A stretch of 64,000 nt of DNA from positions 1 to 64,000 of the forward strand of contig NZ_JAGKJI010000003.1 in assembly GCF_020329485.1 (NCBI RefSeq). Reading direction: 5' to 3'. Shown one piece after another: positions 47,201-55,644 of the stretch. The notes under the pieces are model-generated. The model was not told where the DNA came from and ran no database searches. It saw nothing but the letters and a program-made list of their open reading frames with translations. The DNA comes from Bradyrhizobium cenepequi (GTDB taxonomy: Bacteria; Pseudomonadota; Alphaproteobacteria; Rhizobiales; Xanthobacteraceae). The stretch's first letter is position 1, and each line of letters opens with the position of its first letter. Position numbers and translations under genes: made by a program.

Positions 47201-48451
47201 ATGTCACAAGTCGTCGTGCAGGGGGCGGTGGACACCGCGCCGGCGTTTCGTTTCGAGCGCAGCAACGTTGTGAGGCTCGCTATCGCGCAGGCGTTGGCCG
47301 GCGCGAATTCGACTGTCATCTACGCCACCGGCGCTGTGATCGGGGATATGCTGGCGCCTACCACAGCGCTGGCGAGGCTTCCGATCTCCATCTTCGTGGT
47401 CGGAATGGCCGCTTGCACCTTGCCCGCCGGCGCGGTCGCGCAACGTTACGGCCGACGCGCGACTTTTATGATCGGGACGGGCTGCGGCGTCCTCGCCGGC
47501 CTGATCGGATCCTTGGCGGTTCTGCAAGCCTCGTTCTTGCTGTTCTGCGCGGCGTCGTTCTTCGGCGGCGTCTACGCCGCGGTGGTGCTGTCCTTTCGCT
47601 TTGCTGCCGCCGATTGTGCCGCACCGGAGCGGCGCCCACGCGCGCTGTCGGCGGTGATGGCCGGCGGGGTCTTCGCAGGCATAATCGGGCCGCAGCTCGT
47701 CACGTACACGATGGATCTGTGGCAACCGTATCTCTTTGCCGCCACCTATCTCGCACAGGCGGCGGTCGCTGCGCTCTCGTTGCTGGTCCTCGTCGGAATC
47801 CGTCTGCCGTTGCCCACCAGGGCCGAGACCGACGGCGGCCGTCCGCTCTCCGTTATCGTGCGCCAGCCGCGTTTCATTGGCGCGGTTGTCTGCGGCGTCG
47901 TCTCCTATCTGCTGATGAATTTCCTCATGACGGCGGCGCCGCTCGCGATGAAGTTCTGCAACCTTTCGCAGCAGTCCGCCAACCTCGGTCTGCAATGGCA
48001 CGTGATTGCCATGTACGGACCGAGTTTCTGGACAGGCGGGCTGATCACTCGGTTCGGCGCATCGAAGGTGGTAGCCACGGGTCTGCTGCTCACGGCCGCC
48101 TCTTCGGCGGTAGGTCTCCTCGGCATCGAAGTGGCGCACTTCTGGGCGACGCTGATCCTGCTGGGCGTCGGTTGGAATTTCGGCTTCGTCGGAGCTTCCG
48201 CGATGGTCCTCGAATGCCACCGGCCGGAAGAGAAGGCGCGCGTTCAGTCGCTGAACGACTTCGTCGTGTTCGGCACGATGACCTTCGGCTCGTTCCTGTC
48301 GGGAGGTCTCCTCTCCGCATATGGCTGGAACGCGGTCTTGTGGCTCTCGTTCCTGCCTCTCGTCTTCGCTGTCGCCGCGCTGGTGGTGGCGTCTCCCCGA
48401 CCGCGTCGCGATGTCGACGACGTCAACGCGGACAGGCGGGAAAGAAAATAG
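47201..48451 (+). CDS. MFS transporter
   Basis: The 416-residue permease has about 12 TM helices. The loop 2-3 motif is visible as AGAVAQRYGRRATFM. The conserved motif C-like region MAGGVFAGIIGPQL and the TM11 region NDFVVFGTMTFGSFLSGG resemble drug:proton antiporters of the YnfM/Bcr group more than importers. It is coupled to the TPR gene (6 bp) under the divergent AraC regulator, so export of a small toxic compound is plausible. The substrate is unknown. Confidence 0.85.
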   Translation: MSQVVVQGAVDTAPAFRFERSNVVRLAIAQALAGANSTVIYATGAVIGDMLAPTTALARLPISIFVVGMAACTLPAGAVAQRYGRRATFMIGTGCGVLAGLIGSLAVLQASFLLFCAASFFGGVYAAVVLSFRFAAADCAAPERRPRALSAVMAGGVFAGIIGPQLVTYTMDLWQPYLFAATYLAQAAVAALSLLVLVGIRLPLPTRAETDGGRPLSVIVRQPRFIGAVVCGVVSYLLMNFLMTAAPLAMKFCNLSQQSANLGLQWHVIAMYGPSFWTGGLITRFGASKVVATGLLLTAASSAVGLLGIEVAHFWATLILLGVGWNFGFVGASAMVLECHRPEEKARVQSLNDFVVFGTMTFGSFLSGGLLSAYGWNAVLWLSFLPLVFAVAALVVASPRPRRDVDDVNADRRERK

Positions 48452-48468
48452 TGGCGTTGAAAAGGATA

Positions 48469-48495
48469 CCCGGCGGCTGCGTATCGCTCGCCGGG
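48469..48495. terminator. Strong GC hairpin between convergent genes, putative terminator
   Basis: CCCGGCG and CGCCGGG form a perfect 7-bp stem around a 13-base loop that can extend with GCG/CGC. It lies 18 bp after the MFS stop and between convergent operons. There is no T tract on the plus strand. Confidence 0.45.
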
Positions 48496-48617
48496 CGCAG
48501 CGCACCAACGCGACTATGGACGTGAGAGCAGATCAGGACCGAACTCGCCGAGACGTCCCGCAATTCGCAGCATCTCTCCCGTGGGAAGTGGCCAAGCAGA
48601 TCCCGATGAACCGAGAA

Positions 48618-50174
48618 TCAGTTTACGCGACGCTCGCGATTCTCCCAGAACGGCCTGCGCAGCTCGCGCTTCAGCACCTTGCCGGCGCCGGAAAGCGGCA
48701 GAGGCGCCTCGGTGATCTCGATGCTTCGGGGGCATTTGTAGCCTGCGATCAGTGTCTTGCTGAACTCGATAAGCTCGTCGGCGGAGACTTCGACGCCGCT
48801 GCGCTTGACCACGACGGCATGGACCTGCTCACCCCACTGCTCGCTGGGGATGCCGATGACCGCGCATTGCAGCACCGAGGGATGCTGCGCCAGCGCGTTC
48901 TCGACCTCGACCGAATAGACGTTCTCGCCGCCGGAGATGATCATGTCCTTGACCCGGTCGACGACATAGATGAACCCGTCCTGGTCCATATAGCCGCCAT
49001 CGCCGGTATGCATCCAGCCGTCGACGATGGCGCGCGCGGTCTCCTCGGGCCGTTCCCAATAGCCGATCATCACGTTGTCGCCGCGCGCGACGATCTCGCC
49101 GACCTTGCCAAAGGGCACCGGCTGGTCGTTCTCGTCGACGATGCGCACCTCGCAGCCGAGCGTGGCGCGACCAGCGCCGCGATGGCGGCCCTTGTTGCGT
49201 CCCCCGCCGATGTGCTCCTTCCAGTGCAGAAGCGTCGCGATCGGCGACAATTCGGTCATGCCATATGCCTGGGTAAACTGGACGCCCGGCAGCGTCTGCG
49301 CAGCGCGGTCGAGCACGGCCTCGCTGATCGGCGATGCGCCATAGATGATGTTCTTCAGCGAGGACAGGTCATAGCTTCCGATCGCCGGGTGATCGACCAG
49401 CATCTGGATCATGGTCGGCACCAGCAGCACATCGGTAACCCGATGGTTCTGGATCGCGGCCGCAACGGCGTCAGGCGTAAAGCCCTGGATGATCACATTG
49501 GAGCCGCCGGAGAGCAGCAGCGAATACATCGCCGCCCCGTTGGCGAGGTGGAACATCGGCGCGGCATGCAGATAGATCGAGCTTGACGGAAACAGCCCTT
49601 CGCCGACCGCATTAAGGGCATTCGCCATCAGATTGTGGTGGCTGAGCATCACTCCCTTGGAACGCCCCGTGGTGCCGCCGGTGTAGAAGATGCCGGCGAG
49701 ATCCTTGCTCGTGCGCATGGCGTCGGCGACCGGCTCGCATCTCGCGATGAGGGCCTCATAGCTCTCAGTGCCTGATGGCGTCTCGCCGTCATCGGCGAAG
49801 ATCAGCTTTAGTCCCGGGATCGCCTTCGCGAGCTGCGCGCCCGTTGGAGCAAACGCCTTGTCGACGAACAGGACACCGGCGCGGCAGTCGCGGAGCGCAT
49901 CCTCGTTCTCCAGCACGCTCCAGCGGATGTTGAGGGGCACGATCACCGCGCCGGCCCAGCCAACCGCGAGATAGAGCTCGAGATAGCGGTCGGAATTGAG
50001 CGACAGCACCGCGACGCGGTCGCCATCGGCGACGCCGCGCGCCCGCAAGCCGCCGGCGAGCCGTGCGACCCGTTCTCCCACGTCGCGCCAGGTGCGGCGC
50101 CGCTCGCCGCACACGGTGGCCAGTCCATTCGGGCTGATCTGCAGCGCCCGCCGTAATCCGTGGGTAATGTTCAT
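48618..50174 (-). CDS. AMP-dependent acyl-CoA synthetase/ligase
   Basis: The 518-residue ANL-family enzyme activates a carboxylic acid to its CoA thioester with ATP. Motifs: P-loop-like YTGGTTGRSKGVMLSH, A5 region QAYGMTELSP, A7 region GWMHTGDGGYMDQDGF, A8 hinge DRVKDMIISGGENVY, and the catalytic A10 lysine in LSGAGKVLKREL. The start overlaps the end of the tetR gene (ATGA). It is divergent from the thiolase/MaoC/SDR/ACAD operon, so it probably supplies the acyl-CoA that those enzymes degrade. Medium-chain or branched acids are likely, but the substrate is not determined. Confidence 0.92.
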   Translation of the reverse strand: MNITHGLRRALQISPNGLATVCGERRRTWRDVGERVARLAGGLRARGVADGDRVAVLSLNSDRYLELYLAVGWAGAVIVPLNIRWSVLENEDALRDCRAGVLFVDKAFAPTGAQLAKAIPGLKLIFADDGETPSGTESYEALIARCEPVADAMRTSKDLAGIFYTGGTTGRSKGVMLSHHNLMANALNAVGEGLFPSSSIYLHAAPMFHLANGAAMYSLLLSGGSNVIIQGFTPDAVAAAIQNHRVTDVLLVPTMIQMLVDHPAIGSYDLSSLKNIIYGASPISEAVLDRAAQTLPGVQFTQAYGMTELSPIATLLHWKEHIGGGRNKGRHRGAGRATLGCEVRIVDENDQPVPFGKVGEIVARGDNVMIGYWERPEETARAIVDGWMHTGDGGYMDQDGFIYVVDRVKDMIISGGENVYSVEVENALAQHPSVLQCAVIGIPSEQWGEQVHAVVVKRSGVEVSADELIEFSKTLIAGYKCPRSIEITEAPLPLSGAGKVLKRELRRPFWENRERRVN

Positions 50175-50908
50175 CGGGATGCTCCTCCTGTGCGTTTCTT
50201 CCCTGGGGCCTTGCGCCTTGTTTCGCGCGATAAGGGCGCGCTCGGCGTCTTCTCTCTTGGAATGCGATTGGGGACTGCGGCCGCGGCCAGGCCCTCCGTC
50301 AGCCGGGCCGTGAATTCGTCGGCGATCTCGGTCGGCGACGACGCGCCGTCGCGCCGGTACCAGTGCCCGATCCAGTTCAGCGCGCCTGCGATCGCGAAAG
50401 CGGCAAGCTTCGGATCGCAGGGCTTGATCGAGCCGTCGACGATGCCGCTCGAAATATACTTGCGGAACGTCGCGTCAATCCGTTTCTTGGCAGCCCGCGC
50501 GATGCCGGCGTCCTTCTCGGCAAGGTCGCGCAGGTCAAAGCGGACCAGGCTCGCGCCGAAATCGGTCGCCATCAATTCCGCATAGGCATGCACCAGCTTG
50601 CGTAGCTTGGTGAGGCCTGAACCGCCGCCGGCATTGATCTCGGTGATGACGCTGTCGACGAGCTCTGCGCCCATCGACCAGCATTCAAACAGGATCTCGT
50701 GCTTGCCGCGGAAGTAATTGTACAGCGCGGGCTTGGTGATGTTCAGCCGCTCGGCGACGTCATTCAACGTCGCGCGGTGGTAGCCCTGTTCCAGGAAAAG
50801 CTGCACCGCCGTGCGCAGCACCGCCTCGCGCTTCTCGTCGCGGGCGCGGCGCCGGCTTTCGAACGGCAGCCAGGGAGAAGACGGCAGGGCGGGGGATCCT
50901 GAATCCAT
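50171..50908 (-). CDS. TetR family regulator of the acyl-CoA degradation operons
   Basis: The 245-residue protein starts at ATG 50908. The helix-turn-helix reads FLEQGYHRATLNDVAERLN then ITKPALYNYFRGKHEILF. The ligand domain is all-helical (TKLRKLVHAYAELMATDFGA, then AFAIAGALNWIGHWYR). A basic C-terminal tail follows (RETRRKAPGKKR). It overlaps the acyl-CoA ligase gene by 4 bp and so is co-transcribed with it. A perfect palindrome GTTACCCATGGGTAAC sits in the short gap to the divergent thiolase operon. Relatives sense acyl-CoA thioesters. Confidence 0.9.
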   Translation of the reverse strand: MDSGSPALPSSPWLPFESRRRARDEKREAVLRTAVQLFLEQGYHRATLNDVAERLNITKPALYNYFRGKHEILFECWSMGAELVDSVITEINAGGGSGLTKLRKLVHAYAELMATDFGASLVRFDLRDLAEKDAGIARAAKKRIDATFRKYISSGIVDGSIKPCDPKLAAFAIAGALNWIGHWYRRDGASSPTEIADEFTARLTEGLAAAAVPNRIPREKTPSAPLSRETRRKAPGKKRTGGASR

Positions 50909-50947
50909 GCTCGGGCGCGTTGACTCGAAGTGACGATGGACTGTAAT

Positions 50948-50963
50948 GTTACCCATGGGTAAC
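50948..50963. promoter_or_regulatory. Perfect 16-bp palindromic operator between divergent acyl-CoA operons
   Basis: GTTACCCATGGGTAAC is a full palindrome located 40 bp from the tetR start and 36 bp from the thiolase start. A second half-site, CCAATGGGTAA, follows at 50971-50981. The position and symmetry fit binding by the adjacent TetR regulator, blocking both promoters. Confidence 0.75.
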
Positions 50964-50998
50964 AAAAAGTCCAATGGGTAATTTATTCGGAGGAAGTG

Positions 50999-52180
50999 AT
51001 GTCCGAGGTAATCGTGGCCGGCGTCGGCATGATCCCCTTCGCCAAGCCGGGCGCCAGCGCGCCCTACCACGCGATGGGTGCCGAAGCGACGAAACTGGCG
51101 TTGGCCGATGCGGGGCTCGACTACAACGTGATCCAGCAGGCCTATGTCGGCTACGTCTATGGCGATTCGACCTGCGGGCAGCGCGCGCTCTACCAGGTCG
51201 GAATGACCGGCATTCCGATCTTCAACGTCAACAATAACTGCTCGACTGGCTCGACCGCTCTGTTCATGGCGCGGCAGATGATCGAAAGCGGCGCGGCGGA
51301 TTGCGTGCTGGCGGTTGGTTTCGAGCAGATGAAGCCCGGCGCGCTCGGCAGCGTCTACACCGACCGCCCGAGCGCGTTCGAGGAATTCGACGCGGCGGCG
51401 GACCGGCTGATCGACGCGCCCGGCATTCCGCTTGCGCTGCGCTATTTCGGCGGGGCGGGCCTCGCCCACATGCAGAAATACGGCACGCCGCTCGACGCTT
51501 TCGCCAAGGTGCGCGCGAAAGCGAGCCGCCATGCCGCAAACAACCCGCTGGCGATCTTCCGCAAGGAAGTCACCGCTGATGCCGTGATGAACGATCAGGT
51601 GATCTGGCCCGGGGTGATGACGCGCCTGATGGCCTGTCCCCCGACCTGCGGTGGCGCCGCGGCGGTGCTGGTGTCGGACCGTTTCGCCGACAAGCACGGC
51701 ATTGCCAAGACGGTGCGGATCGCGGCGCAGGCCATGACCACCGATACGCCCTCGACCTTCGGAGCCGGCGACATGATGCGCCTGGTCGGCTATGACATGG
51801 CGCGGGCCGGGGCAAAGCGCGTCTACGAAAGCGCAGGCATCGGGCCTGAAGATCTCGACGTGGTCGAACTGCACGACTGCTTTGCCCATAATGAGCTCAT
51901 CACCTATGAGGCGCTGGGGCTCTGCGGCGAAGGCGAGGCGGCGAAGTTCATCGACGACGGCGACAACACCTATGGCGGCCGGATCGTGACCAATCCCTCC
52001 GGCGGGCTGTTGTCCAAGGGCCATCCACTCGGCGCTACGGGTCTTGCGCAGTGCTACGAGCTGACGCGGCAGCTGCGCGGCACGGCCGGCCCGACGCAGG
52101 TCGAGGGCGCGGAGCTCGCGCTGCAGCACAATCTCGGCCTCGGCGGCGCCTGCGTCGTCACGCTCTACCAGCGTCATTGA
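50999..52180 (+). CDS. SCP2-type thiolase (acetyl-CoA acetyltransferase family)
   Basis: The protein of about 393 residues starts at ATG 50999 after a GGAGGAAG ribosome site. Catalytic features of the lipid-transfer-protein thiolases are visible: FNVNNNCSTGSTAL with the nucleophilic Cys, ELHDCFAHNE, and SKGHPLGATG with the catalytic His. The C-terminal GGACVVTLYQ closes the domain. It would cleave a 3-ketoacyl-CoA, or act in an aldol-type step as in steroid side-chain degradation. It is the first gene of a five-gene operon controlled by the TetR operator. Confidence 0.92.
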   Translation: MSEVIVAGVGMIPFAKPGASAPYHAMGAEATKLALADAGLDYNVIQQAYVGYVYGDSTCGQRALYQVGMTGIPIFNVNNNCSTGSTALFMARQMIESGAADCVLAVGFEQMKPGALGSVYTDRPSAFEEFDAAADRLIDAPGIPLALRYFGGAGLAHMQKYGTPLDAFAKVRAKASRHAANNPLAIFRKEVTADAVMNDQVIWPGVMTRLMACPPTCGGAAAVLVSDRFADKHGIAKTVRIAAQAMTTDTPSTFGAGDMMRLVGYDMARAGAKRVYESAGIGPEDLDVVELHDCFAHNELITYEALGLCGEGEAAKFIDDGDNTYGGRIVTNPSGGLLSKGHPLGATGLAQCYELTRQLRGTAGPTQVEGAELALQHNLGLGGACVVTLYQRH

Positions 52181-52187
52181 TCCGGCC

Positions 52188-52643
52188 ATGGTCGATCAAT
52201 CCGCCGTAGGCCATCGCTTCACGCCCGTCACTGCGCGTGTGGAGCCGGGTCGGCTGCGCTACTTCCTCAACACGCTTGGCGAGACCAACCCGGTCTACCG
52301 CGATGAGGCGGCCGCGCGCGCGGCCGGGTTCGCAGCAACGCCGGTGCCGCCGACTTACCTGTTCTGCCTGGAAATGATGGATGCCGAGGAGCCGTTCGAA
52401 ATGCTGACGGCGCTCGGCATTGATCTCGCCCGCGTGCTGCATGGCGAACAGAGCTTCGTCTATCGCGCGCCGGTCGCGGTCGGTGACGTCCTGACCTTCC
52501 GCCCGCGGGTTGCCGCCGTCACGGAGAAGAAGGGTGGCGCGCTGACAGTGATGGTCATCGAATGCGAGGTGACCAACCAGAACGGCGTGCATGTCGCCGA
52601 CACCTCGCGCACGGTCGTGGTGCGCAATCAGGTGGCGTCATGA
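52188..52643 (+). CDS. MaoC-like hot-dog protein, N-terminal (FAS1-like dehydratase) type
   Basis: The 151-residue single hot-dog domain has TPVTARVEPGRLRYFLNTLG and ETNPVYRDEAAARAAG, followed by PVPPTYLFCLEM. This form usually pairs with a second MaoC protein that carries the catalytic Asp/His; that partner is encoded next, overlapping by 4 bp. Together they would hydrate an enoyl-CoA. The gene starts 7 bp after the thiolase stop. Confidence 0.88.
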   Translation: MVDQSAVGHRFTPVTARVEPGRLRYFLNTLGETNPVYRDEAAARAAGFAATPVPPTYLFCLEMMDAEEPFEMLTALGIDLARVLHGEQSFVYRAPVAVGDVLTFRPRVAAVTEKKGGALTVMVIECEVTNQNGVHVADTSRTVVVRNQVAS

Positions 52644-53050
52644 CGGAAATCAGTGCGATCAAGGTCGGCGACCGCCTCGTCGACAAGACGTTCCCGCCGA
52701 TCACCCGCCATACGCTTGCGCTCTATTGTGGCGCCTCAGGCGATCACAATCCGATCCATGTCGATATCGACTTCGCCAGGAACGCCGGATTCCCTGACGT
52801 GTTCGCCCACGGCATGCTGGTGATGGCCTGTCTCGGCCAGGCGCTGACGGATGCGGTGCCGCCGGCGCGGCTGCGCGCGTTCGCGACGCGGTTCGTGGCC
52901 ATCACCCAGCTCGGTGCGCGGCTCACCTGCGAGGGCACTGTGGCCGAGTTGTTCGAGGAGAACGGCGAGCGCCGCGCGAAGCTCGCATTGACCACCAAAG
53001 ACGAGCGCGGCGAGGTCAAACTCGAAGGCAGCGCCGTCGTCGCGCTCTAA
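52640..53050 (+). CDS. MaoC family enoyl-CoA hydratase subunit
   Basis: The 136-residue hot-dog protein has the hydratase motif CGASGDHNPIHVDIDFARNA followed by VFAHGMLVM, including the catalytic Asp and His. ATG at 52640 overlaps the previous stop (ATGA) and its own stop overlaps the SDR start (TAATG), so translation is coupled on both sides. With the previous protein it likely forms a heteromeric (R)-specific enoyl-CoA hydratase. Confidence 0.9.
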   Translation: MTEISAIKVGDRLVDKTFPPITRHTLALYCGASGDHNPIHVDIDFARNAGFPDVFAHGMLVMACLGQALTDAVPPARLRAFATRFVAITQLGARLTCEGTVAELFEENGERRAKLALTTKDERGEVKLEGSAVVAL

Positions 53051-53892
53051 TGAAGGACATGCACATGGCAAGGCTGCAAGGCAAGGTCGCGCTCGTCACC
53101 GGCTCCGGCCGCGGCATCGGGCGTTCGATTGCGCTCAAGCTCGCGCGCGAGGGCGCGAAAGTCGTCGTCAACGATCTCGATGCCGAGCCGGGCGATGCCG
53201 TGGCCACCGAGATCAAGGGGCTTGGCAGCGACGCGGTCGCGGTGAACGGCAGCGTTTCGGAGGCGGGCTTTGCCGACCGCTTCATTGGCGCTGCGCTGGA
53301 AAGATTCGGCGGGCTCGACATCATCGTCAACAATGCCGGCTACACTTGGGACTCCACGATCCAGAAGATGACGGACGAGCAGTTCCAGGCGATGCTGGAC
53401 GTGCACCTCGTGGCACCGTTCCGCATCCTGCGTGCCGCTGCCGAACCGATCCGGGTGTTTGCCAAGAAGGAAGCGGAACAGGGGCGCGAGGTGTTCCGCA
53501 AGGTCGTGAACATCTCCTCCATCGCTGGCCTCTACGGCAATGCCGGACAGGCGAGCTACTCCTCGGCCAAGGCCTCGCTGGCCGGCCTGACTCGAACGCT
53601 GTGCAAGGAATGGGGCCGCTACAAGGTCAATGTCAATTGCGTTGCCTTCGGCCTGATCAACACCCGCCTGACGCAGCCGATCGAGGCGCAGCAGAAGACG
53701 ATCGACGTCGCGGGACGCGACATCAAGGTCGGCGTGCAGCCGCAGATGCTCGAGATGATGGCAAGGATGATCCCGCTCGGCCGCGGCGGCACGCCGGAAG
53801 AGGCAGCCGATGCCGTCTATCTGTTCTGCAGTCCGGAATCCAATTATATCAGCGGCCAGGTCGTCGTTGCCGGCGGCGGCCTCATCGTCTGA
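53050..53892 (+). CDS. SDR family 3-hydroxyacyl-CoA dehydrogenase-like oxidoreductase
   Basis: The 280-residue SDR has the cofactor motif VTGSGRGIGRS, NNAG, and the full catalytic set (Ser in VVNISSIAGLYG, Tyr and Lys in ASYSSAKASLAG). ATG 53050 overlaps the previous stop; an ATG at 53065 would shorten it by 5 residues. In this operon it would oxidise the 3-hydroxyacyl-CoA made by the MaoC pair, before thiolytic cleavage. It resembles the dehydrogenase part of HSD17B4-type multifunctional enzymes, consistent with the MaoC partner. Confidence 0.9.
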   Translation: MKDMHMARLQGKVALVTGSGRGIGRSIALKLAREGAKVVVNDLDAEPGDAVATEIKGLGSDAVAVNGSVSEAGFADRFIGAALERFGGLDIIVNNAGYTWDSTIQKMTDEQFQAMLDVHLVAPFRILRAAAEPIRVFAKKEAEQGREVFRKVVNISSIAGLYGNAGQASYSSAKASLAGLTRTLCKEWGRYKVNVNCVAFGLINTRLTQPIEAQQKTIDVAGRDIKVGVQPQMLEMMARMIPLGRGGTPEEAADAVYLFCSPESNYISGQVVVAGGGLIV

Positions 53893-53905
53893 CAGCGGGG
53901 GCTTC

Positions 53906-55051
53906 ATGAAATACCGATCGTCCTGGATGACCGAGGAACTGGATACGTTCCGCGACCAGTTCCGGAAATTCCTGACCAAGGACCTGGCACCGCACGCCGA
54001 GAAGTGGCGCGAGCAGAAAATGGTCGACCGCTTCGCCTGGCGTGCGCTCGGTGAGATGGGCGCGCTCTTGCCCAGTGTGCCGGAGGCTTACGGCGGGTTA
54101 GGGACTACCTTCGCCTATGATGCCGCGGTGCTCGATGACATCGAGAGCACGGTACCGGAGGTCACGACGGGCATCTCCGTGCACAGTGCCATTGTCGCCC
54201 ACTACGTCCTCAACTACGGCTCGGAGGAGCAGAAGAAGCGCTGGCTGCCGAAGATGGCGAGCGGCGAGATGGTGGGTGCGATCGCCATGACCGAGCCCGG
54301 CACCGGATCCGACCTGCAGAGCGTCAAGACCACAGCGAAAAAGCAGGGCAATTCTTACGTCATCAATGGCCAGAAGACCTTCATCACCAACGGCCAGGCA
54401 GCGGACCTCGTCATCGTGGTCGCGCGCTCCGGAGAGGTTGGCGCCAAGGGAATTTCGCTGATCGCGGTCGAGACTGCGGGCGCCGAAGGCTACCGGCGCG
54501 GGCGCAACCTCGACAAGATCGGCCTGCATGCCTCCGACACCTCGGAGCTCTTCTTCGACAACGTTGTTGTGCCGCCGGAGAACCTGCTCGGCAGTGAGGA
54601 AGGTCAAGGCTTTGTGCAATTGATGCAGCAATTGCCGCAGGAGCGGCTGGCGCTGGCGATCGGCGCGGTCGCCTCGATGGAACGCGCGATCAAGCTGACC
54701 TCGCAATACACCAAGGAGCGCAGCGCGTTCGGCAAGCCGCTGCTCGAATTCCAGAACACCGCCTTCAAGCTCGCCGAGCGCAAGACGGAAGCGATGATCG
54801 CGCGCGTGTTCGTCGACTGGTGCGTCGAACGCCTGATTGCCAAGGACCTCGACACCGTCACCGCGTCGATGGCGAAATGGTGGTGCTCGCAGAAACAGGT
54901 CGAGACGGCGGACGAATGCCTGCAGCTCCACGGCGGCTACGGCTACATGGAGGAATACCCGATCTCGCGCATCTTTATCGATTCCCGCATCCAGAAGATC
55001 TACGGCGGCACCAACGAGATCATGAAGCTCTTGATTGCGCGGTCACTGTAG
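53906..55051 (+). CDS. Acyl-CoA dehydrogenase
   Basis: The 381-residue flavoenzyme has an N-terminal helical domain, a middle beta domain with IAMTEPGTGSDLQSVKTTA and YVINGQKTFITNGQAADL, and a C-terminal domain ending LHGGYGYMEEYPISRIFIDS and KIYGGTNEIMKLLIARSL. It would introduce the double bond in the acyl-CoA that feeds the MaoC hydratase. The ATG at 53906 follows a GCGGGGG ribosome site, 13 bp after the SDR. It is the last gene of the operon. Confidence 0.93.
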   Translation: MKYRSSWMTEELDTFRDQFRKFLTKDLAPHAEKWREQKMVDRFAWRALGEMGALLPSVPEAYGGLGTTFAYDAAVLDDIESTVPEVTTGISVHSAIVAHYVLNYGSEEQKKRWLPKMASGEMVGAIAMTEPGTGSDLQSVKTTAKKQGNSYVINGQKTFITNGQAADLVIVVARSGEVGAKGISLIAVETAGAEGYRRGRNLDKIGLHASDTSELFFDNVVVPPENLLGSEEGQGFVQLMQQLPQERLALAIGAVASMERAIKLTSQYTKERSAFGKPLLEFQNTAFKLAERKTEAMIARVFVDWCVERLIAKDLDTVTASMAKWWCSQKQVETADECLQLHGGYGYMEEYPISRIFIDSRIQKIYGGTNEIMKLLIARSL

Positions 55052-55215
55052 TAGCTAGATCACCGGTGCAAACGGCACGTGTTATGACGAGGGCGTAGTC
55101 TGTCCGGAGAACGGGATGGAAGGTCGTCCTTTCATGGTCCAGCGCGAGCGCGTGTCCGGCGCACCTGACGCGCGGCTCAAGACACGGTTCGGAAGTTCGA
55201 GCGGCTGAGGTCGTT

Positions 55216-55289
55216 GAGTAGTCAAGCTGATCTTGGGTCCGCCATTCGGAGGTTCGATCCCTCCTGGCCCAGCCAGTTGATATTGCTCA
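55216..55289 (+). repeat. Attachment-site-like direct repeat, right copy, containing a tRNA 3'-end sequence
   Basis: This stretch matches 15027-15100 in the same orientation with about a dozen differences. The centre (55248-55275) is a T-arm GGAGG-TTCGATC-CCTCC followed by TGGCCCA, G and CCA. No 5' tRNA half is present. On the minus strand it encodes NWLGQEGSNLRMADPRSA, an integrase-tail-like sequence. It probably marks one junction of an integrated element or a second insertion at the same kind of site. Confidence 0.7.
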
Positions 55290-55309
55290 CCTAAATCGGT
55301 GGTGTCGGC

Positions 55310-55505
55310 GATGTGCTTCTCGGTGCGTTTCGCGCAGCCGGCGTAGCTCCGCCGTGTTCGGTCAGCCGATAATGCGCGCCCCTGGCCGCCCGCTCGGCCT
55401 CCTCAAGCTCCGCTTTCCATCATGAGGGCGGGCGTCGAATGTGAAGGTCTTCGGAAGATCCAGCTTCGCGCGCATGCGACGGACGGTGTGTCGGATGGTG
55501 CTAAA
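55310..55505 (-). pseudogene. Decayed 3' remnant of a tyrosine recombinase/integrase gene
   Basis: The minus strand reads EGQPFAFSTIRHTVRRMRAK then LDLPKTFTFDARPHDG, aligning with the conserved TFDACRHGG region seen at 15.3 kb, followed by frameshifted sequence. The Cys-Arg-His-Gly part of the C-terminal catalytic region is altered and the frame breaks soon after. The order (att-like repeat, then the integrase 3' end) is the same as at 15 kb. Confidence 0.65.
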
Positions 55506-55644
55506 GGCGAACGGCTGGCCTTCCCGGATTCAATTAGGAACAAGAATGGGGCGTCCACGTTATGATGGGTTCTCTGCCGGGTTCTAAGAGTGGCCGGCGA
55601 TTTCCCAGGGCTGGATTCCGGCTATCGACCGCAGGTCAAAGACA

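Noticed and set aside
50171..52189. A 672-residue minus-strand frame joining the TetR protein to an upstream extension
   Set aside because: The extension is antisense to the thiolase gene and crosses the operator. The TetR start at 50908 gives a normal-length protein.
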